NCBI RefSeq assembly: GCF_016863395.1
Contig: NZ_BOOU01000044.1
Location: 1-64,000, forward strand
Length of the DNA stretch: 64,000 nucleotides
DNA from: Sphaerisporangium rufum
Lineage (GTDB): Bacteria; Actinomycetota; Actinomycetes; Streptosporangiales; Streptosporangiaceae
Direction: 5' to 3'
The number at the start of each line of letters is the position of its first letter. The stretch's first letter is position 1. A model generated the notes under the pieces. It searched no databases, was not told the origin of the DNA, and saw nothing but the letters and a program-made list of their open reading frames with translations. This document shows positions 35,047-43,227 of this stretch, in pieces. The translations under genes were made by a program, and so were the position numbers.

Positions 35047-36051
35047 GTGGCGGAGCGGACACTCGCGGCGGCGGTGCGGCGGTCCACCGGCGGCCTGCTG
35101 CGCCAGGTATACGCGCGCCTCACCGCGGAGGCGCTGCGCGAGGACGCACGGGCCCGCGACTTCGTGGTGCTGGACACCCTGGCCGACCAGGACGCCGACT
35201 CCCAGCACGAGCTGGCCGAACGCCTCGGCATCAACCGCACGATCATGGTGCGGCTGGTCGACCGCCTGGAGGAGGCGGGCCAGGTGACTCGCACCCGCAA
35301 CCCCACCGACCGGCGCTCCTACACGCTGTCGATCACCGAGGCCGGCCGGCGGGCCCGGGAGGACATGCGCGGCGCGGTGGCCGAGCGCGACACCCGGCTC
35401 ACCGCGGCGCTGACGCCCGCCGAGCGGCGGCGGCTGAACGAGCTGCTCGGCGCCCTGCTGCCCGAGCCCGAGCCGGCCCGCACCACCTCCCACCTCATCG
35501 CCCAGGCCCACTACCGGCTGCGGCGCGCCGGCGACGCCCTGCTGGCCGGCACCGGGCTGCGCTCGCGGCACTTCAAGTCGCTGGCGGTGCTGGAGGAGCT
35601 GGCGCCCTGCCCCCAGCAGCGGCTGGCCCGCGAGCTGGCGGTCACCGAGCCGGCCGCCGCCCAGATCGTCGACGAGCTGGTCCGCCTCGAGCTGGTCACC
35701 CGCGGCCGCGACCCCCACGACCGCCGCCGCTACGCGCTACAGCTCACCGAGACCGGCCGCCAGAGCGTGACGGCCGCCCGGCGGGCCGCCGAGGAACTGC
35801 AGGCGACGGTGTCACACGCGCTCGGCGCCGGCGGCGACCGCGAGCTGCGCGCCCTGCTCGCCCGGCTGTTGCCCGCCGTCCCCGGCCAGACGGCCGGCGA
35901 CGCGACGGACCCGGCAGGCCCGGCGGACCCGGCAGGCCCGGCGGACCCGGCAGGCCCGGCGGACCCGGCGGACCCAGCGGACCTGGCGGACCTGGTGGAA
36001 CCGGCGCCGTCCGCCGCGGCACCCGCCCGGCCCGCAAAGGGGCGCCGGTGA
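35047..36051 (+). CDS. Tandem double-MarR regulator
   Basis: A 334-residue protein with two MarR winged-helix domains in one chain. Domain 1 (about 1-140) has HELAERLGINRTIMVRLVDRLEEAGQVTRTRNPTDRRSYTLSITEAG. Domain 2 (about 150-285) has RLARELAVTEPAAAQIVDELVRLELVTRGRDPHDRRRYALQLTETG. Ordinary MarR proteins are about 150 residues and work as homodimers, so this looks like an intramolecular dimer. A repetitive Asp-Pro-Ala tail follows (about 288-318). GTG 35047 follows GGAGGTGGGGAC. It is coupled to the DUF1232 gene by GTGA and divergent from the hemerythrin-MFS operon. Confidence 0.88.
   Translation: MAERTLAAAVRRSTGGLLRQVYARLTAEALREDARARDFVVLDTLADQDADSQHELAERLGINRTIMVRLVDRLEEAGQVTRTRNPTDRRSYTLSITEAGRRAREDMRGAVAERDTRLTAALTPAERRRLNELLGALLPEPEPARTTSHLIAQAHYRLRRAGDALLAGTGLRSRHFKSLAVLEELAPCPQQRLARELAVTEPAAAQIVDELVRLELVTRGRDPHDRRRYALQLTETGRQSVTAARRAAEELQATVSHALGAGGDRELRALLARLLPAVPGQTAGDATDPAGPADPAGPADPAGPADPADPADLADLVEPAPSAAAPARPAKGRR
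35908..35970 (+). repeat. 18-bp in-frame tandem repeat
   Basis: GACCCGGCAGGCCCGGCG occurs three times exactly (35908, 35926, 35944), followed by decaying 9-base units to about 35997. It encodes DPAGPA repeats in the C-terminal tail of the double-MarR protein. Copy number probably varies between strains. Confidence 0.9.
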
Positions 36052-36473
36052 CCGGCCGGTGGGGCTGGGACCTGCTGATCGGTCTCGCGGCCGGCCTGCT
36101 GGTGGCCTGGCTCGCCCTGGCCGGCGCCCTGGTGGTCCTGCGCCCGCGCGGCGGCCTGCTGCGCGAGGCGCTGCGATTGCTGCCGGACGTGCTGCGCCTG
36201 GTGCGCCGCCTGGCCGCCGACCCCGCGCTGCCGCGCGGGGTGCGCGTCCGGCTCGCGCTGCTGCTCGCCTACCTCGCCTTCCCGCTGGACCTGGTGCCCG
36301 ACTTCATCCCGGTGCTCGGCTACGCCGACGACGCCATCATCGTCACCGCCGTGCTGCGCTCGGTCGTGCGCCGGGCCGGGCCGCAGGTGGTGCGCCGGCA
36401 CTGGCCGGGCACCGACGAGGGCTTGGTCGTCTTGACCCGGCTCACCGGCCTGGACAGGCCGACCGGCACCTGA
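36048..36473 (+). CDS. DUF1232 (YkvA-like) membrane protein
   Basis: A 141-residue protein with an N-terminal membrane segment (about 8-30, LLIGLAAGLLVAWLALAGALVVL) and the DUF1232 motif LLLAYLAFPLDLVPDFIPVLGYADDAIIVTAVL at about 70-105. The C-terminus is basic. GTG 36048 overlaps the double-MarR stop, so the two are cotranscribed. The function of this family is not established. Confidence 0.87.
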   Translation: MTGRWGWDLLIGLAAGLLVAWLALAGALVVLRPRGGLLREALRLLPDVLRLVRRLAADPALPRGVRVRLALLLAYLAFPLDLVPDFIPVLGYADDAIIVTAVLRSVVRRAGPQVVRRHWPGTDEGLVVLTRLTGLDRPTGT

Positions 36474-36605
36474 CCGGTCATCGCAGCGGACCGTCCGCCC
36501 GGCCGCCGGCCTCGACGGGCCGCCCCGGTACCGGCCGCCGCGGCCGGCGCCTCCCGGGCGCCGGCCGGTCAAGCCGGTCGACCGGCGCCGGGTACGGCCG
36601 CCGGG

Positions 36606-37391
36606 TCAGCACGGGTCCGGCATGCCGGGCCCGCGGGCCTCGGGGTCCAGGCCCAGGGCGGCCCGGCCGCCGTCCACCGGGATCACCGCGCCGGTGACGA
36701 AGGCGGCCTGCTCCGACAGCAGGTGGGCGATCACGCCGGCGACCTCCTCGGGGGTGCCCGGCCGGCCGAGCGGGTGCAGCAGCCGCATCTGCCGCTCGAT
36801 CCGGCCGGCCTCGGCGCGGGAGCGTCCGGCCAGCAGCGCCTCGTACCGCTCGGTGCGGATGGAGCCGAGCGCGACGGCGTTGACCCGGATGCCCGCCGGG
36901 CCGTGCTCGACGGCCAGTGCCCGGGTCAGCCCCTCCACCGCGGCCTTGGCGGTGGCGTAGGCGAGGGCGCCGGGAACCGGGCGGGCGGCCTGGTGGGAGG
37001 AGACGTTGACGATCGCGCCGGGCGTGCCGGCGGTGCGGAAGGCGCCGGCCGCGGCGGCGCAGCCGGCCAGCACCGGCGCCAGGTTGGCGGTGATCGCGGC
37101 CAGCACCGGTTCGGGGCCCTGCTCCAGTGGCGGGTCGTCGAACACGGCGGCGTTGTTGACCCAGCCGGCCGGCGTGCCGAGGCCGGCGGCGGTGGCGGCG
37201 GCCCGCTCGGCGGTCTCGCGGGCACCGGCGTCGCCGAGCACCGCGACCGCGCCCGCGGCCGTGGCCCGCCCGGCCGCGTCCCGGTCCCGCTCGATGACGA
37301 CGACCCGGTCACCGCGGGCCAGCAGGTGCCGCGCCACCGCCAGGCCGATGCCGCCACCGCCACCGGTGACCACGTGAACCTGCACCGACAT
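36606..37391 (-). CDS. Short-chain dehydrogenase/reductase
   Basis: A 261-residue SDR oxidoreductase. The Rossmann motif is [13 protein letters not shown] near residue 8. The NNAA motif reads WVNNAAVF. Catalytic Ser is in IVNVSSHQ, and Tyr/Lys are in [13 protein letters not shown] (YxxxK). The C-terminal [16 protein letters not shown] is standard for classical SDRs. ATG 37391 is the start. It is divergent from the LacI gene, with an operator between, so it is probably a LacI target involved in sugar or polyol oxidation; the substrate is unknown. Confidence 0.93.
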   Translation of the reverse strand: MSVQVHVVTGGGGGIGLAVARHLLARGDRVVVIERDRDAAGRATAAGAVAVLGDAGARETAERAAATAAGLGTPAGWVNNAAVFDDPPLEQGPEPVLAAITANLAPVLAGCAAAAGAFRTAGTPGAIVNVSSHQAARPVPGALAYATAKAAVEGLTRALAVEHGPAGIRVNAVALGSIRTERYEALLAGRSRAEAGRIERQMRLLHPLGRPGTPEEVAGVIAHLLSEQAAFVTGAVIPVDGGRAALGLDPEARGPGMPDPC

Positions 37392-37407
37392 CGCCTGCCC
37401 CCATCTG

Positions 37408-37435
37408 TCGAACTGATTTCTTCGAACCAGTTCGA
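37408..37435. promoter_or_regulatory. LacI operator between SDR and LacI genes
   Basis: TCGAACCAGTTCGA (37422-37435) is a perfect palindrome with a 2-base centre, and another TCGAAC half site lies at 37408-37413. The larger inverted repeat TCGAACTG / CAGTTCGA spans 37408-37435. It sits in the short divergent gap, close to the SDR start, as expected for repression of both genes. Confidence 0.65.
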
Positions 37436-37494
37436 TACGCTAGCCTCCACCATCGGGACGGCGCAACGCCGCCGGCCGGAAGGAGACCGCGACG

Positions 37495-38490
37495 ATGGCC
37501 CAGGTGACGATCCGCGACGTCGCGGCCGCGGCCGGGGTCAGCGTCTCCACCGTCTCGCTGAGCCTGAACGCCCCGCACCGGGTCGCGGCCGCCACCCGCG
37601 AGCGGGTGATCGCCGCCGCCGACACCCTCGGGTTCGTTCCCAAGGCCGAGGCGGTCGCGCGGGCCCGCCGCGGGGTGGGCCGCGTCGGCGCGGTGGGCCC
37701 GTTCACCACCTATCCGGCGGCGGCCGCCCGGCTCGGCGGCGTGCTGCGCGCGGCGCCCCGCCACGGGCTGGAGGTGGTGGTGTTCGACCAGCCGTCGGCC
37801 GCCCGCACCCCCGCCCCGCTACTGGCCTCGCTCCCCAGATCCGGCCGCCTGGACGGCCTGCTGATCGTCAGCCAGCCGCTGGACGAGCCGGTGGTCGCCC
37901 GCCTGATCGAGCTGGACCTGCCGGCCGTGCTGGTGGACATGCGGCACCCCGGGCTCGGCTCGGTGCGCACCGACGACACCGCCGGCGGCCGGCGGGCGGC
38001 CGCGCACCTGCTCGAGCGCGGCCACCGGCGGGTGGCGTTCCTCGGCGAGTCCCAGCGCTCGCACGCCTACGTCTCACCCGCCGAGCGGCGCCTGGCCGGG
38101 TTCGCCGCCGCGTTCGCCGAGGCCGGCCACCCGGTCGACGACGCCCGGCGGGCCGCCACCGTGCGCGACCCGGCCGCCGCGGCCGCCGCCGCGCGCGAGC
38201 TGCTCACCGCACCCGGCCGTCCCACCGCCGTGTTCGCCTCCGACGACCTGCTGGCGGCCGCCGTGCTGGCGGCCGCGCGGCAGCTGGGGCTCGCCGTCCC
38301 GGGCGAGCTGGCGGTGGTGGGGTACGACGACGGCGAGCTGGCCGCGGTCCTGGAGCTGACCACCGTTCGCCAGCCGCTGGCCGAGACCGGCGAGCTGGCC
38401 CTGGAACGGCTGCACCGGCGGATGCGCCACGCCGAACCCGCCGCCGACATCGTCCTGGACTGCACCCTGGTGCCCCGCGCCACCACCTGA
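37495..38490 (+). CDS. LacI family transcriptional regulator
   Basis: A 331-residue LacI-type repressor. The N-terminal helix-turn-helix and hinge read VTIRDVAAAAGVSVSTVSLSLNAPHRVAAATRERVIAAADTLGFVPKAEA. The rest is a periplasmic-binding-protein-like effector domain with GRLDGLLIVSQPLDEPVVARL, VRTDDTAGGRRAAAHLLERGHRRVAFLGE and VFASDDLLAAAVLAAARQLG. ATG 37495 has AAGGAGACCG upstream. It is divergent from the SDR gene and converges on the RIO kinase gene 13 bases away. Confidence 0.94.
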   Translation: MAQVTIRDVAAAAGVSVSTVSLSLNAPHRVAAATRERVIAAADTLGFVPKAEAVARARRGVGRVGAVGPFTTYPAAAARLGGVLRAAPRHGLEVVVFDQPSAARTPAPLLASLPRSGRLDGLLIVSQPLDEPVVARLIELDLPAVLVDMRHPGLGSVRTDDTAGGRRAAAHLLERGHRRVAFLGESQRSHAYVSPAERRLAGFAAAFAEAGHPVDDARRAATVRDPAAAAAAARELLTAPGRPTAVFASDDLLAAAVLAAARQLGLAVPGELAVVGYDDGELAAVLELTTVRQPLAETGELALERLHRRMRHAEPAADIVLDCTLVPRATT

Positions 38491-38503
38491 CCACCGCTCC
38501 CGC

Positions 38504-39430
38504 TCAGAACACCATCGCCAGCAGGTCGGCGAACAGTTCCTGCTCGTCGATCTCCAGGCCGCGGCCGGTGAACCAGGTGGCCATGTTGTGGCAGTCGCGC
38601 AGCAGGAAGTCCATGCCCTTGGGGTTGCCGATGATGTCGACGACCTGCGGCAGGTCGATCATCACGATCCGCTCGGCCTGCGCCAGGACGTTGTACGGCG
38701 AAAGGTCGCCGTGCGCCAGCCCCGCGCGGGCCAGCTCGCGCATGCCGTCGCGGAGTTGCTCGAAGTACACGCCGAGCAGTTCCCTGGACGGCCGGACCTG
38801 GGCGAGCCGGGGCGCGGCGCCCCCCTCGCCGTCATCGATGAACTCCATCAGCAGTTCGGTGCCGTCGACCTGCACGGGATAGGGCACCGGGACGCCGGCC
38901 GTCCACAGCCGGTTGAGGGCGTCCCATTCGGCGTAGGCCCACTGACCTGCCGCGACGCTGCGGCCGTGCGCGGTCTTCTTGGCCATCGCCCGGCTGTCGC
39001 GGCTGTTGCGGGTCCGGCGGCCCTCGACGTAGGAGGTGCTGCGGTGGAAGGACCGGTGCTCCTCGGTGCGGTACCGCTTGGCGGCCAGCAGCGAGGACTT
39101 CGCCGGATTGTCACCGATGGCCTCGACGGCCCGTTCCAGCAGGAAGACGTTGGCCTCCTTGCCGGTCTTGAGGATGCCGAGCTCGGTGTCGATCGCGGCC
39201 TGGTCGGTGACGACCCACCCGGGACGTGGTTCCGGGCCGCGAGAGCCGCGCTCGACGTCCAGCCAGGTGGACCACCGCTGGCCCGGCCCCAGCTCCTCAT
39301 CGACCGAATGGAAGGTGAAGCCGAAGGATCCGGCCGGGTCCGGCCGGGACCGGTCACCGGCGGATTCGCCGGGGCGGGCGGAGTCGAGGTCGGCGTGGAC
39401 GTCAGAGAGTTCGTAGTACTCGGAAGACAA
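38504..39430 (-). CDS. RIO-type serine kinase
   Basis: A 308-residue protein of the bacterial RIO1-like kinase group. The flexible P-loop is ILKTGKEANVFLLERA, followed by the Lys in LAAKRYR. The RIO-type loop is LAHGDLSPYNVLAQ with catalytic Asp and Asn, and the metal-binding Asp is in IVMIDLPQVVD. The N-terminus is acidic and disordered. TTG 39430 is preferred because AGGAG lies eight bases upstream; ATG 39472 in the same frame lacks a ribosome site. RIO1 acts in ribosome maturation in eukaryotes and archaea; the bacterial role is unclear. Confidence 0.87.
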   Translation of the reverse strand: MSSEYYELSDVHADLDSARPGESAGDRSRPDPAGSFGFTFHSVDEELGPGQRWSTWLDVERGSRGPEPRPGWVVTDQAAIDTELGILKTGKEANVFLLERAVEAIGDNPAKSSLLAAKRYRTEEHRSFHRSTSYVEGRRTRNSRDSRAMAKKTAHGRSVAAGQWAYAEWDALNRLWTAGVPVPYPVQVDGTELLMEFIDDGEGGAAPRLAQVRPSRELLGVYFEQLRDGMRELARAGLAHGDLSPYNVLAQAERIVMIDLPQVVDIIGNPKGMDFLLRDCHNMATWFTGRGLEIDEQELFADLLAMVF

Positions 39431-39731
39431 CGGGTGTGCTCCTGAACAGAGAGGTGGGACAGATGCGGACATGCCGCAGCACAGTGATGGCCATCCGTCA
39501 GCCCTCCTTAGTCCAGGCAGCGCTCTCCGCCGCTCGATCGCCCCAGCATGCCCCGCCTGTCGCGGCCCCGCAACGCATTTACCGGCGTCCACGCGGCCGG
39601 ACCGCCGCTCCCGCGTGGCCGCGGCGTTCCGGCACCGGACGACCGTGGACCCCTACCGCCGGCCGGCGGCCCGACGGCCGGCGAAGGGACCACGCGGCGG
39701 ACATCAAGAATCCACCCTCAGCTCCGACCAC

Positions 39732-39764
39732 CTTTGCGGACGCCCGCCCCGGGCGTCCGCAAAG
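39732..39764 (+). promoter_or_regulatory. Perfect 15-bp hairpin just before the RibD/DHFR-like gene
   Basis: CTTTGCGGACGCCCG (39732-39746) pairs without mismatch with CGGGCGTCCGCAAAG (39750-39764) over a 3-base loop. It ends five bases before the ribosome site of ATG 39779. It could be an attenuator, an mRNA-stabilising structure or a palindromic operator. The remainder of the 348-base gap 39431-39778 has no gene that I can support and must hold the promoters of both divergent genes. Confidence 0.75.
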
Positions 39765-39778
39765 TGTCAGGAGGGCGC

Positions 39779-40423
39779 ATGTCGCAGTTGTTGAGGGTGC
39801 AGTGCTTCACGGTGTCGCGGGACGGGTTCGGCGCGGGGGAGGGGCAGAGCCTTGCGCGGCCGTTCGGCCACGTCGACCCCGCCGACCTCGTGTCCTGGGC
39901 GGGTGACACCGCGAGCTGGGTGAACCGCACCGAACCCGGCGGCACCCGCGGCCTGGACGACCACCTGACCCGCGACTACCCCCGCGGCATCGGCGCCGAG
40001 ATCATGGGACGCAACAAGTTCGGCCCGCAGCGCGGCCCGTGGGCCGACCACGAGTGGCAGGGCTGGTGGGGGGACACCCCGCCGTTCCACACGCCGGTCT
40101 TCGTGCTCACCCACCATCCCCGGCCGTCCTTCACCCTGGCCGACACCACGTTCCATTTCCTCACCGCCACCCCGGCCGAGGCGCTGGCCCGCGCCCGGCA
40201 GGCCGCCGGCGGGCAGGACGTGCGCCTGGGCGGCGGGGTGGCCACCATCCGCGCGTTCCTCGATGCGGATCTGGTCGACACCCTGCACATCGCCATCGCG
40301 CCGATCGACCTCGGCCGGGGCGAGCGGCTGTGGAGGGATCCCCGCGAGTTGACCGACCGCTTCCACCTGGAGGCGGTGCCGAGCCCCAGCGGCGTCACCC
40401 ACCTGCTGTTCTGGAGGCGGTGA
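39779..40423 (+). CDS. RibD C-terminal / dihydrofolate reductase-like protein
   Basis: A 214-residue reductase-fold protein of the RibD_C/DHFR-like family. It shows LRVQCFTVSRDGFGAGEGQS at the N-terminus, EIMGRNKFGPQRGPW, TPVFVLTHHPRPSF, DVRLGGGVATIRAFLDADLVDTLHIAIAPIDLGRGERLW and THLLFWRR at the end. It probably binds NADPH; the substrate is unknown. ATG 39779 follows CAGGAGGGCGC. A large hairpin lies immediately upstream, and a broken SigJ-like sigma gene converges on it, a type of neighbour that often accompanies these reductases. Confidence 0.92.
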   Translation: MSQLLRVQCFTVSRDGFGAGEGQSLARPFGHVDPADLVSWAGDTASWVNRTEPGGTRGLDDHLTRDYPRGIGAEIMGRNKFGPQRGPWADHEWQGWWGDTPPFHTPVFVLTHHPRPSFTLADTTFHFLTATPAEALARARQAAGGQDVRLGGGVATIRAFLDADLVDTLHIAIAPIDLGRGERLWRDPRELTDRFHLEAVPSPSGVTHLLFWRR

Positions 40424-40439
40424 CCCCACCCGGGTGGCC

Positions 40440-40785
40440 GGGCTCACCGATTCCCGGAGCCGGGCGGCGCGGCGGGCCGTGCGAAGGCGCGGAACTCCCG
40501 CGGATCCTGGAACACCACGGTGCGGGGCACTCCCCGCGGGTGACGGTGAGCACCTGCAGGGTGTGCAGCACGTGCCCGCCGCCCGGCGCTGGGCGGTACG
40601 CGGCCAGCGCCGGCCGGGTGTTGGCCGGCACGGGCACCATCCGCCACCCGGTACCGCGCATCCCCCTGACCCGGGCGATGAACCGGCCGTAGAGCTCTTG
40701 GCCGCGGTACCACAGCGGGACGGGCGGCATCTCCAGCACCGCGTCCTCGGGCAGCAGGGCGACCAGCCCGCCGGCCCGCGGCCAT
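40440..40785 (-). pseudogene. Frameshifted C-terminal remnant of a SigJ-like sigma factor
   Basis: On the minus strand from about 40785, one frame reads GGLVALLPEDAVLEMPPVPL, then WYRGQELYGRFIARVRGM and LHTLQVLTVTRG. A second frame continues with PRTVVFQDPREFRAFARP. Together they match the SnoaL-like C-terminal domain of SigJ-type (TIGR02960-like) sigma factors. The frames join at about 40528-40540, in a G-rich run. Regions 2 and 4 are absent, and upstream sequence is unrelated. With the remaining bases to 40975 this fills a 552-base stretch without an intact gene. A 35-codon frame at 40872-40979 is too weak to call. Confidence 0.7.
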
Positions 40786-40975
40786 ATCCGGGATATATGG
40801 CGGCAAGGCTGTCGCGGTGCGCGTCCGCGCCGCTAGCCTTCCCCCAGACCTTCCCGGTCGCAGGGGGGACGATGACTGAGGGCAGGACGATGGGCGGGCG
40901 GGCCGGCAGGCGCTTACGGGTGAGGAACTTGCCCCGCCGGGTGGGCGCGCCCCGGGCGGCCGGCGGGAGGCGCGG

Positions 40976-42154
40976 GTGAGCGACCGGCCGGAGCCGGAGG
41001 GCAGGCGCCGCCGTATCTGGCCGGGTGCGGGGAAGAACGCGAACAAGGAGCAGGACCCGGAACAGGGCGTCGGGCCGGCCATTTCGGAACCGGTCGACAC
41101 CGAACCGGTCGACACCGAACCGGTCACTTCGGAGCCGGTCACTTCGGAGCCGGGATCGGCGGCACGCGTACCGGCACCGGACCGGGCGCCCGCCACACCG
41201 GCGGCCGACCGGCTCCAGGGGTTGCGGCTGTTGGGCCTGGTCACCGCCGTGGTGCTGGCCGTCGTCGTCGCGACGTGGACGGTGTGGGTGAGCGGGCCGC
41301 CGACCGAGGCCGACCTGCGCGAGGAGGCCGGCCTGGTGGGCAAGAAGGAACTGCTCGTCGGCGTCAAGGATGACACCCCCGGGGTGAGCCTGCGCGACCC
41401 GACGACCGGCCGGTTCACCGGGTTCGACGTCGAGATCGCCTACATGATCGCCTCTGACCTGGGCTTCACCCCCGGCCAGGTGCGGTTCCTGTCCATCGAG
41501 ACCGAGGACCGCGAGCGCATGCAGGCCCGCGAGTTCGACGGGCGGTTCGTCACGGTCGACCTGGTGGTGGCCACCTTCAGCATCACCAAGGAACGCCTGG
41601 AGAACCCGGGGGTCACCTTCTCGGCCCCCTACCTTGAGAACGAGCAGACGGTGGTGACCCGTCGCCGCCACGACCCCGTCACCGCCCTGGGAGATCTGCG
41701 CGGCAGGAAGGTGTGCACCCTCGGCACCTCCACCTCCGAGACCGCGGTGGGCCGGGCGGGGGCGCTGGTCACCGGCAAGAACCAGATCAGCGACTGCATC
41801 AAGGGGCTGAAGGAGGGGCATTACGACGCGGTGTCCACCGACGCCACCATCCTCGCCGGGTTCGTGGCCGCCGCGCCCGGCGAGCTGCGCGCCCACGACA
41901 TCGGCCTGACGCTCCCGGAGAAGTGGGCCGTCAACACCGGCACCAACAAGGCGCTGCGCACCCTGGTCGACCTGTCGCTGTACCGGTCCTACGCCGACCC
42001 CGGCGACCGGCGGTGGGAGGAGGCCTTCGCCCGGTACCTCGCCCCCGCGCAGAAGGCCAACGAGCGGCAGCAGGTCGCCGTCGGCGAGCAGCCCCGGGTG
42101 GCCGAGCCGCAGGTGCGCCGGTGGCCCTGGGAGCGGGGCGTCCCGCGCCGATGA
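40976..42154 (+). CDS. Membrane-anchored solute-binding protein (PBP family 3-like)
   Basis: A 392-residue protein. Residues 1-80 are cytoplasmic and disordered with EPVDT/EPVTS repeats; about 82-102 is a membrane segment (LLGLVTAVVLAVVVATWTVWV). The rest is a periplasmic-binding domain of the amino-acid type: LLVGVKDDTPGVSLRDPTTGRFTGFDVEIAYMIASDLG, then DLVVATFSITKERLENPGVTFSAPYLENEQTVV and LRGRKVCTLGTSTSE. It has no lipobox. GTG 40976 is the start. It is coupled by ATGA to a multi-pass membrane protein, with no ABC ATPase or permease nearby, so a sensing role is as likely as transport. Confidence 0.88.
   Translation: MSDRPEPEGRRRRIWPGAGKNANKEQDPEQGVGPAISEPVDTEPVDTEPVTSEPVTSEPGSAARVPAPDRAPATPAADRLQGLRLLGLVTAVVLAVVVATWTVWVSGPPTEADLREEAGLVGKKELLVGVKDDTPGVSLRDPTTGRFTGFDVEIAYMIASDLGFTPGQVRFLSIETEDRERMQAREFDGRFVTVDLVVATFSITKERLENPGVTFSAPYLENEQTVVTRRRHDPVTALGDLRGRKVCTLGTSTSETAVGRAGALVTGKNQISDCIKGLKEGHYDAVSTDATILAGFVAAAPGELRAHDIGLTLPEKWAVNTGTNKALRTLVDLSLYRSYADPGDRRWEEAFARYLAPAQKANERQQVAVGEQPRVAEPQVRRWPWERGVPRR
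41087..41146 (+). repeat. 15-bp in-frame tandem repeat
   Basis: Four 15-base units begin GAACCGGTC or GAGCCGGTC, at 41087, 41102, 41117 and 41132. The first two end GACACC and the last two ACTTCG, giving EPVDT twice and EPVTS twice in the cytoplasmic tail of the binding protein. Confidence 0.9.
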
Positions 42155-43227
42155 CGCCTCGCCGGCCACCGGCCCTGCGCCCGCGTCGCGACCGGGCCGC
42201 GCCGGACAACCAGCAGTGGCTGCTCGGGATGCTGCCGGCGTTCCCGCTGGTGCTGCTGGTGCTGCGCCTTTGGTACGCCGGCCGGCAGGACACCCAGACC
42301 CTGCTGCTGCTGGTGCAGTACGTCAGCCCGCTCGGCATGCTCAGTTCCATCCTCATCATCGCGGTCTGGATCGTCCCCGCCGTCGTGCTGACCGTCCGGG
42401 CGCTCGGCGGGCTGTACCAGGTCAGCGCCGGCACCAAGTCATGGCTGGTGGGGCTGGCCGACCGGGTGCCGGACTGGGTGGTGGTCGCGGCCGCGTTCGC
42501 GGGGCTGCTGGGCTGGCAACTGCGGTTCCTGCCCGCCCTGCTGATGATGGTGCTGGCGGTCGCCGGGCTTTCGGTGCGCGACCGGTTCCCCGACCAGGTC
42601 GTCGCGGTGCGGATGGCCTGCGTCGTGGTCCCGGCGGTGGTGGGCGCCATCGCCTACGTGGCGCTGGCGCCGGCCATCGTGGACGCGGTCCGCGAAGGAG
42701 AGCCGGTCACCCTGGCGCTGCTGGCCGTGCCGCCGGGTCTGGCCCTGCTGCTGACCGGGCCGATCCCCCGCGCGCAGGCGTGGCTGTTCACCCACGGCAT
42801 CGCGATGGCGGTGGCCGTCCTGCTGCCGATCATGGTGGGCGCGGTGTTCCTGCGGGTGCCGGTCCTGCCGCTGGTGGCCGTCGAGGTCGCGGTGGACCGG
42901 GACGGCACGGCCCCGGCCGGCGCGGCACCGGCACCGGCGCGGTCCGGCGAGGTCGAGGTGGTGGTGGGCAACGAGATCGCGGTGGACGACCGGATGTCGA
43001 CGATGCTGGACCGGGAGGGCACCGTCCGCTTCATCCCCAACACCGCGCTGATCTCCAAGATCCTGTGCCCGGAGCCGGGGGAGGTGCCGCGCAGCCGGGT
43101 CGACCTGCTCGGCTGGTACGTCGAGCAGAGCATGGTCTCCTGGCTGGCCCCCGACAGCCGCGGCCTCTACGACGACCCCCGCTGCCAGGGCCGCCCCCGC
43201 CACCGCGCCGCCTCGCCCGGCCCGTGA
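42151..43227 (+). CDS. Multi-pass membrane protein of unknown function
   Basis: A 358-residue protein with about seven hydrophobic segments in residues 20-245 (for example LGMLPAFPLVLLVLRLWY, GMLSSILIIAVWIVPAVVLTV and AWLFTHGIAMAVAVLLPIMVGAVFL), followed by a soluble C-terminal domain of about 110 residues with VEVVVGNEIAVDDRMSTMLDREG. I do not recognise the family. ATG 42151 overlaps the stop of the binding-protein gene, so the two should act together. The C-terminal domain could be cytoplasmic or extracellular depending on the number of segments. Confidence 0.8.
   Translation: MTPRRPPALRPRRDRAAPDNQQWLLGMLPAFPLVLLVLRLWYAGRQDTQTLLLLVQYVSPLGMLSSILIIAVWIVPAVVLTVRALGGLYQVSAGTKSWLVGLADRVPDWVVVAAAFAGLLGWQLRFLPALLMMVLAVAGLSVRDRFPDQVVAVRMACVVVPAVVGAIAYVALAPAIVDAVREGEPVTLALLAVPPGLALLLTGPIPRAQAWLFTHGIAMAVAVLLPIMVGAVFLRVPVLPLVAVEVAVDRDGTAPAGAAPAPARSGEVEVVVGNEIAVDDRMSTMLDREGTVRFIPNTALISKILCPEPGEVPRSRVDLLGWYVEQSMVSWLAPDSRGLYDDPRCQGRPRHRAASPGP

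Noticed and set aside
35908-35970. CRISPR-like short direct repeats
   Set aside because: The repeats are contiguous, in frame and encode a protein tail; there are no spacers or cas genes.
37422-37435. A LexA/SOS box (TCGAAC...GTTCGA) before the SDR gene
   Set aside because: The actinomycete SOS box has four bases between the half sites; here there are two, and the site lies between SDR and LacI, so a LacI operator is the better reading.
40872-40979. A 35-residue basic protein coupled to the solute-binding protein gene
   Set aside because: No clear ribosome site, no family, and composition is like non-coding GC-rich sequence. The GTGA overlap alone is not enough.
41087-41146. CRISPR-like or iteron-like repeats
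   Set aside because: The four 15-base units are contiguous and in frame in a coding region, and no replication gene is nearby.
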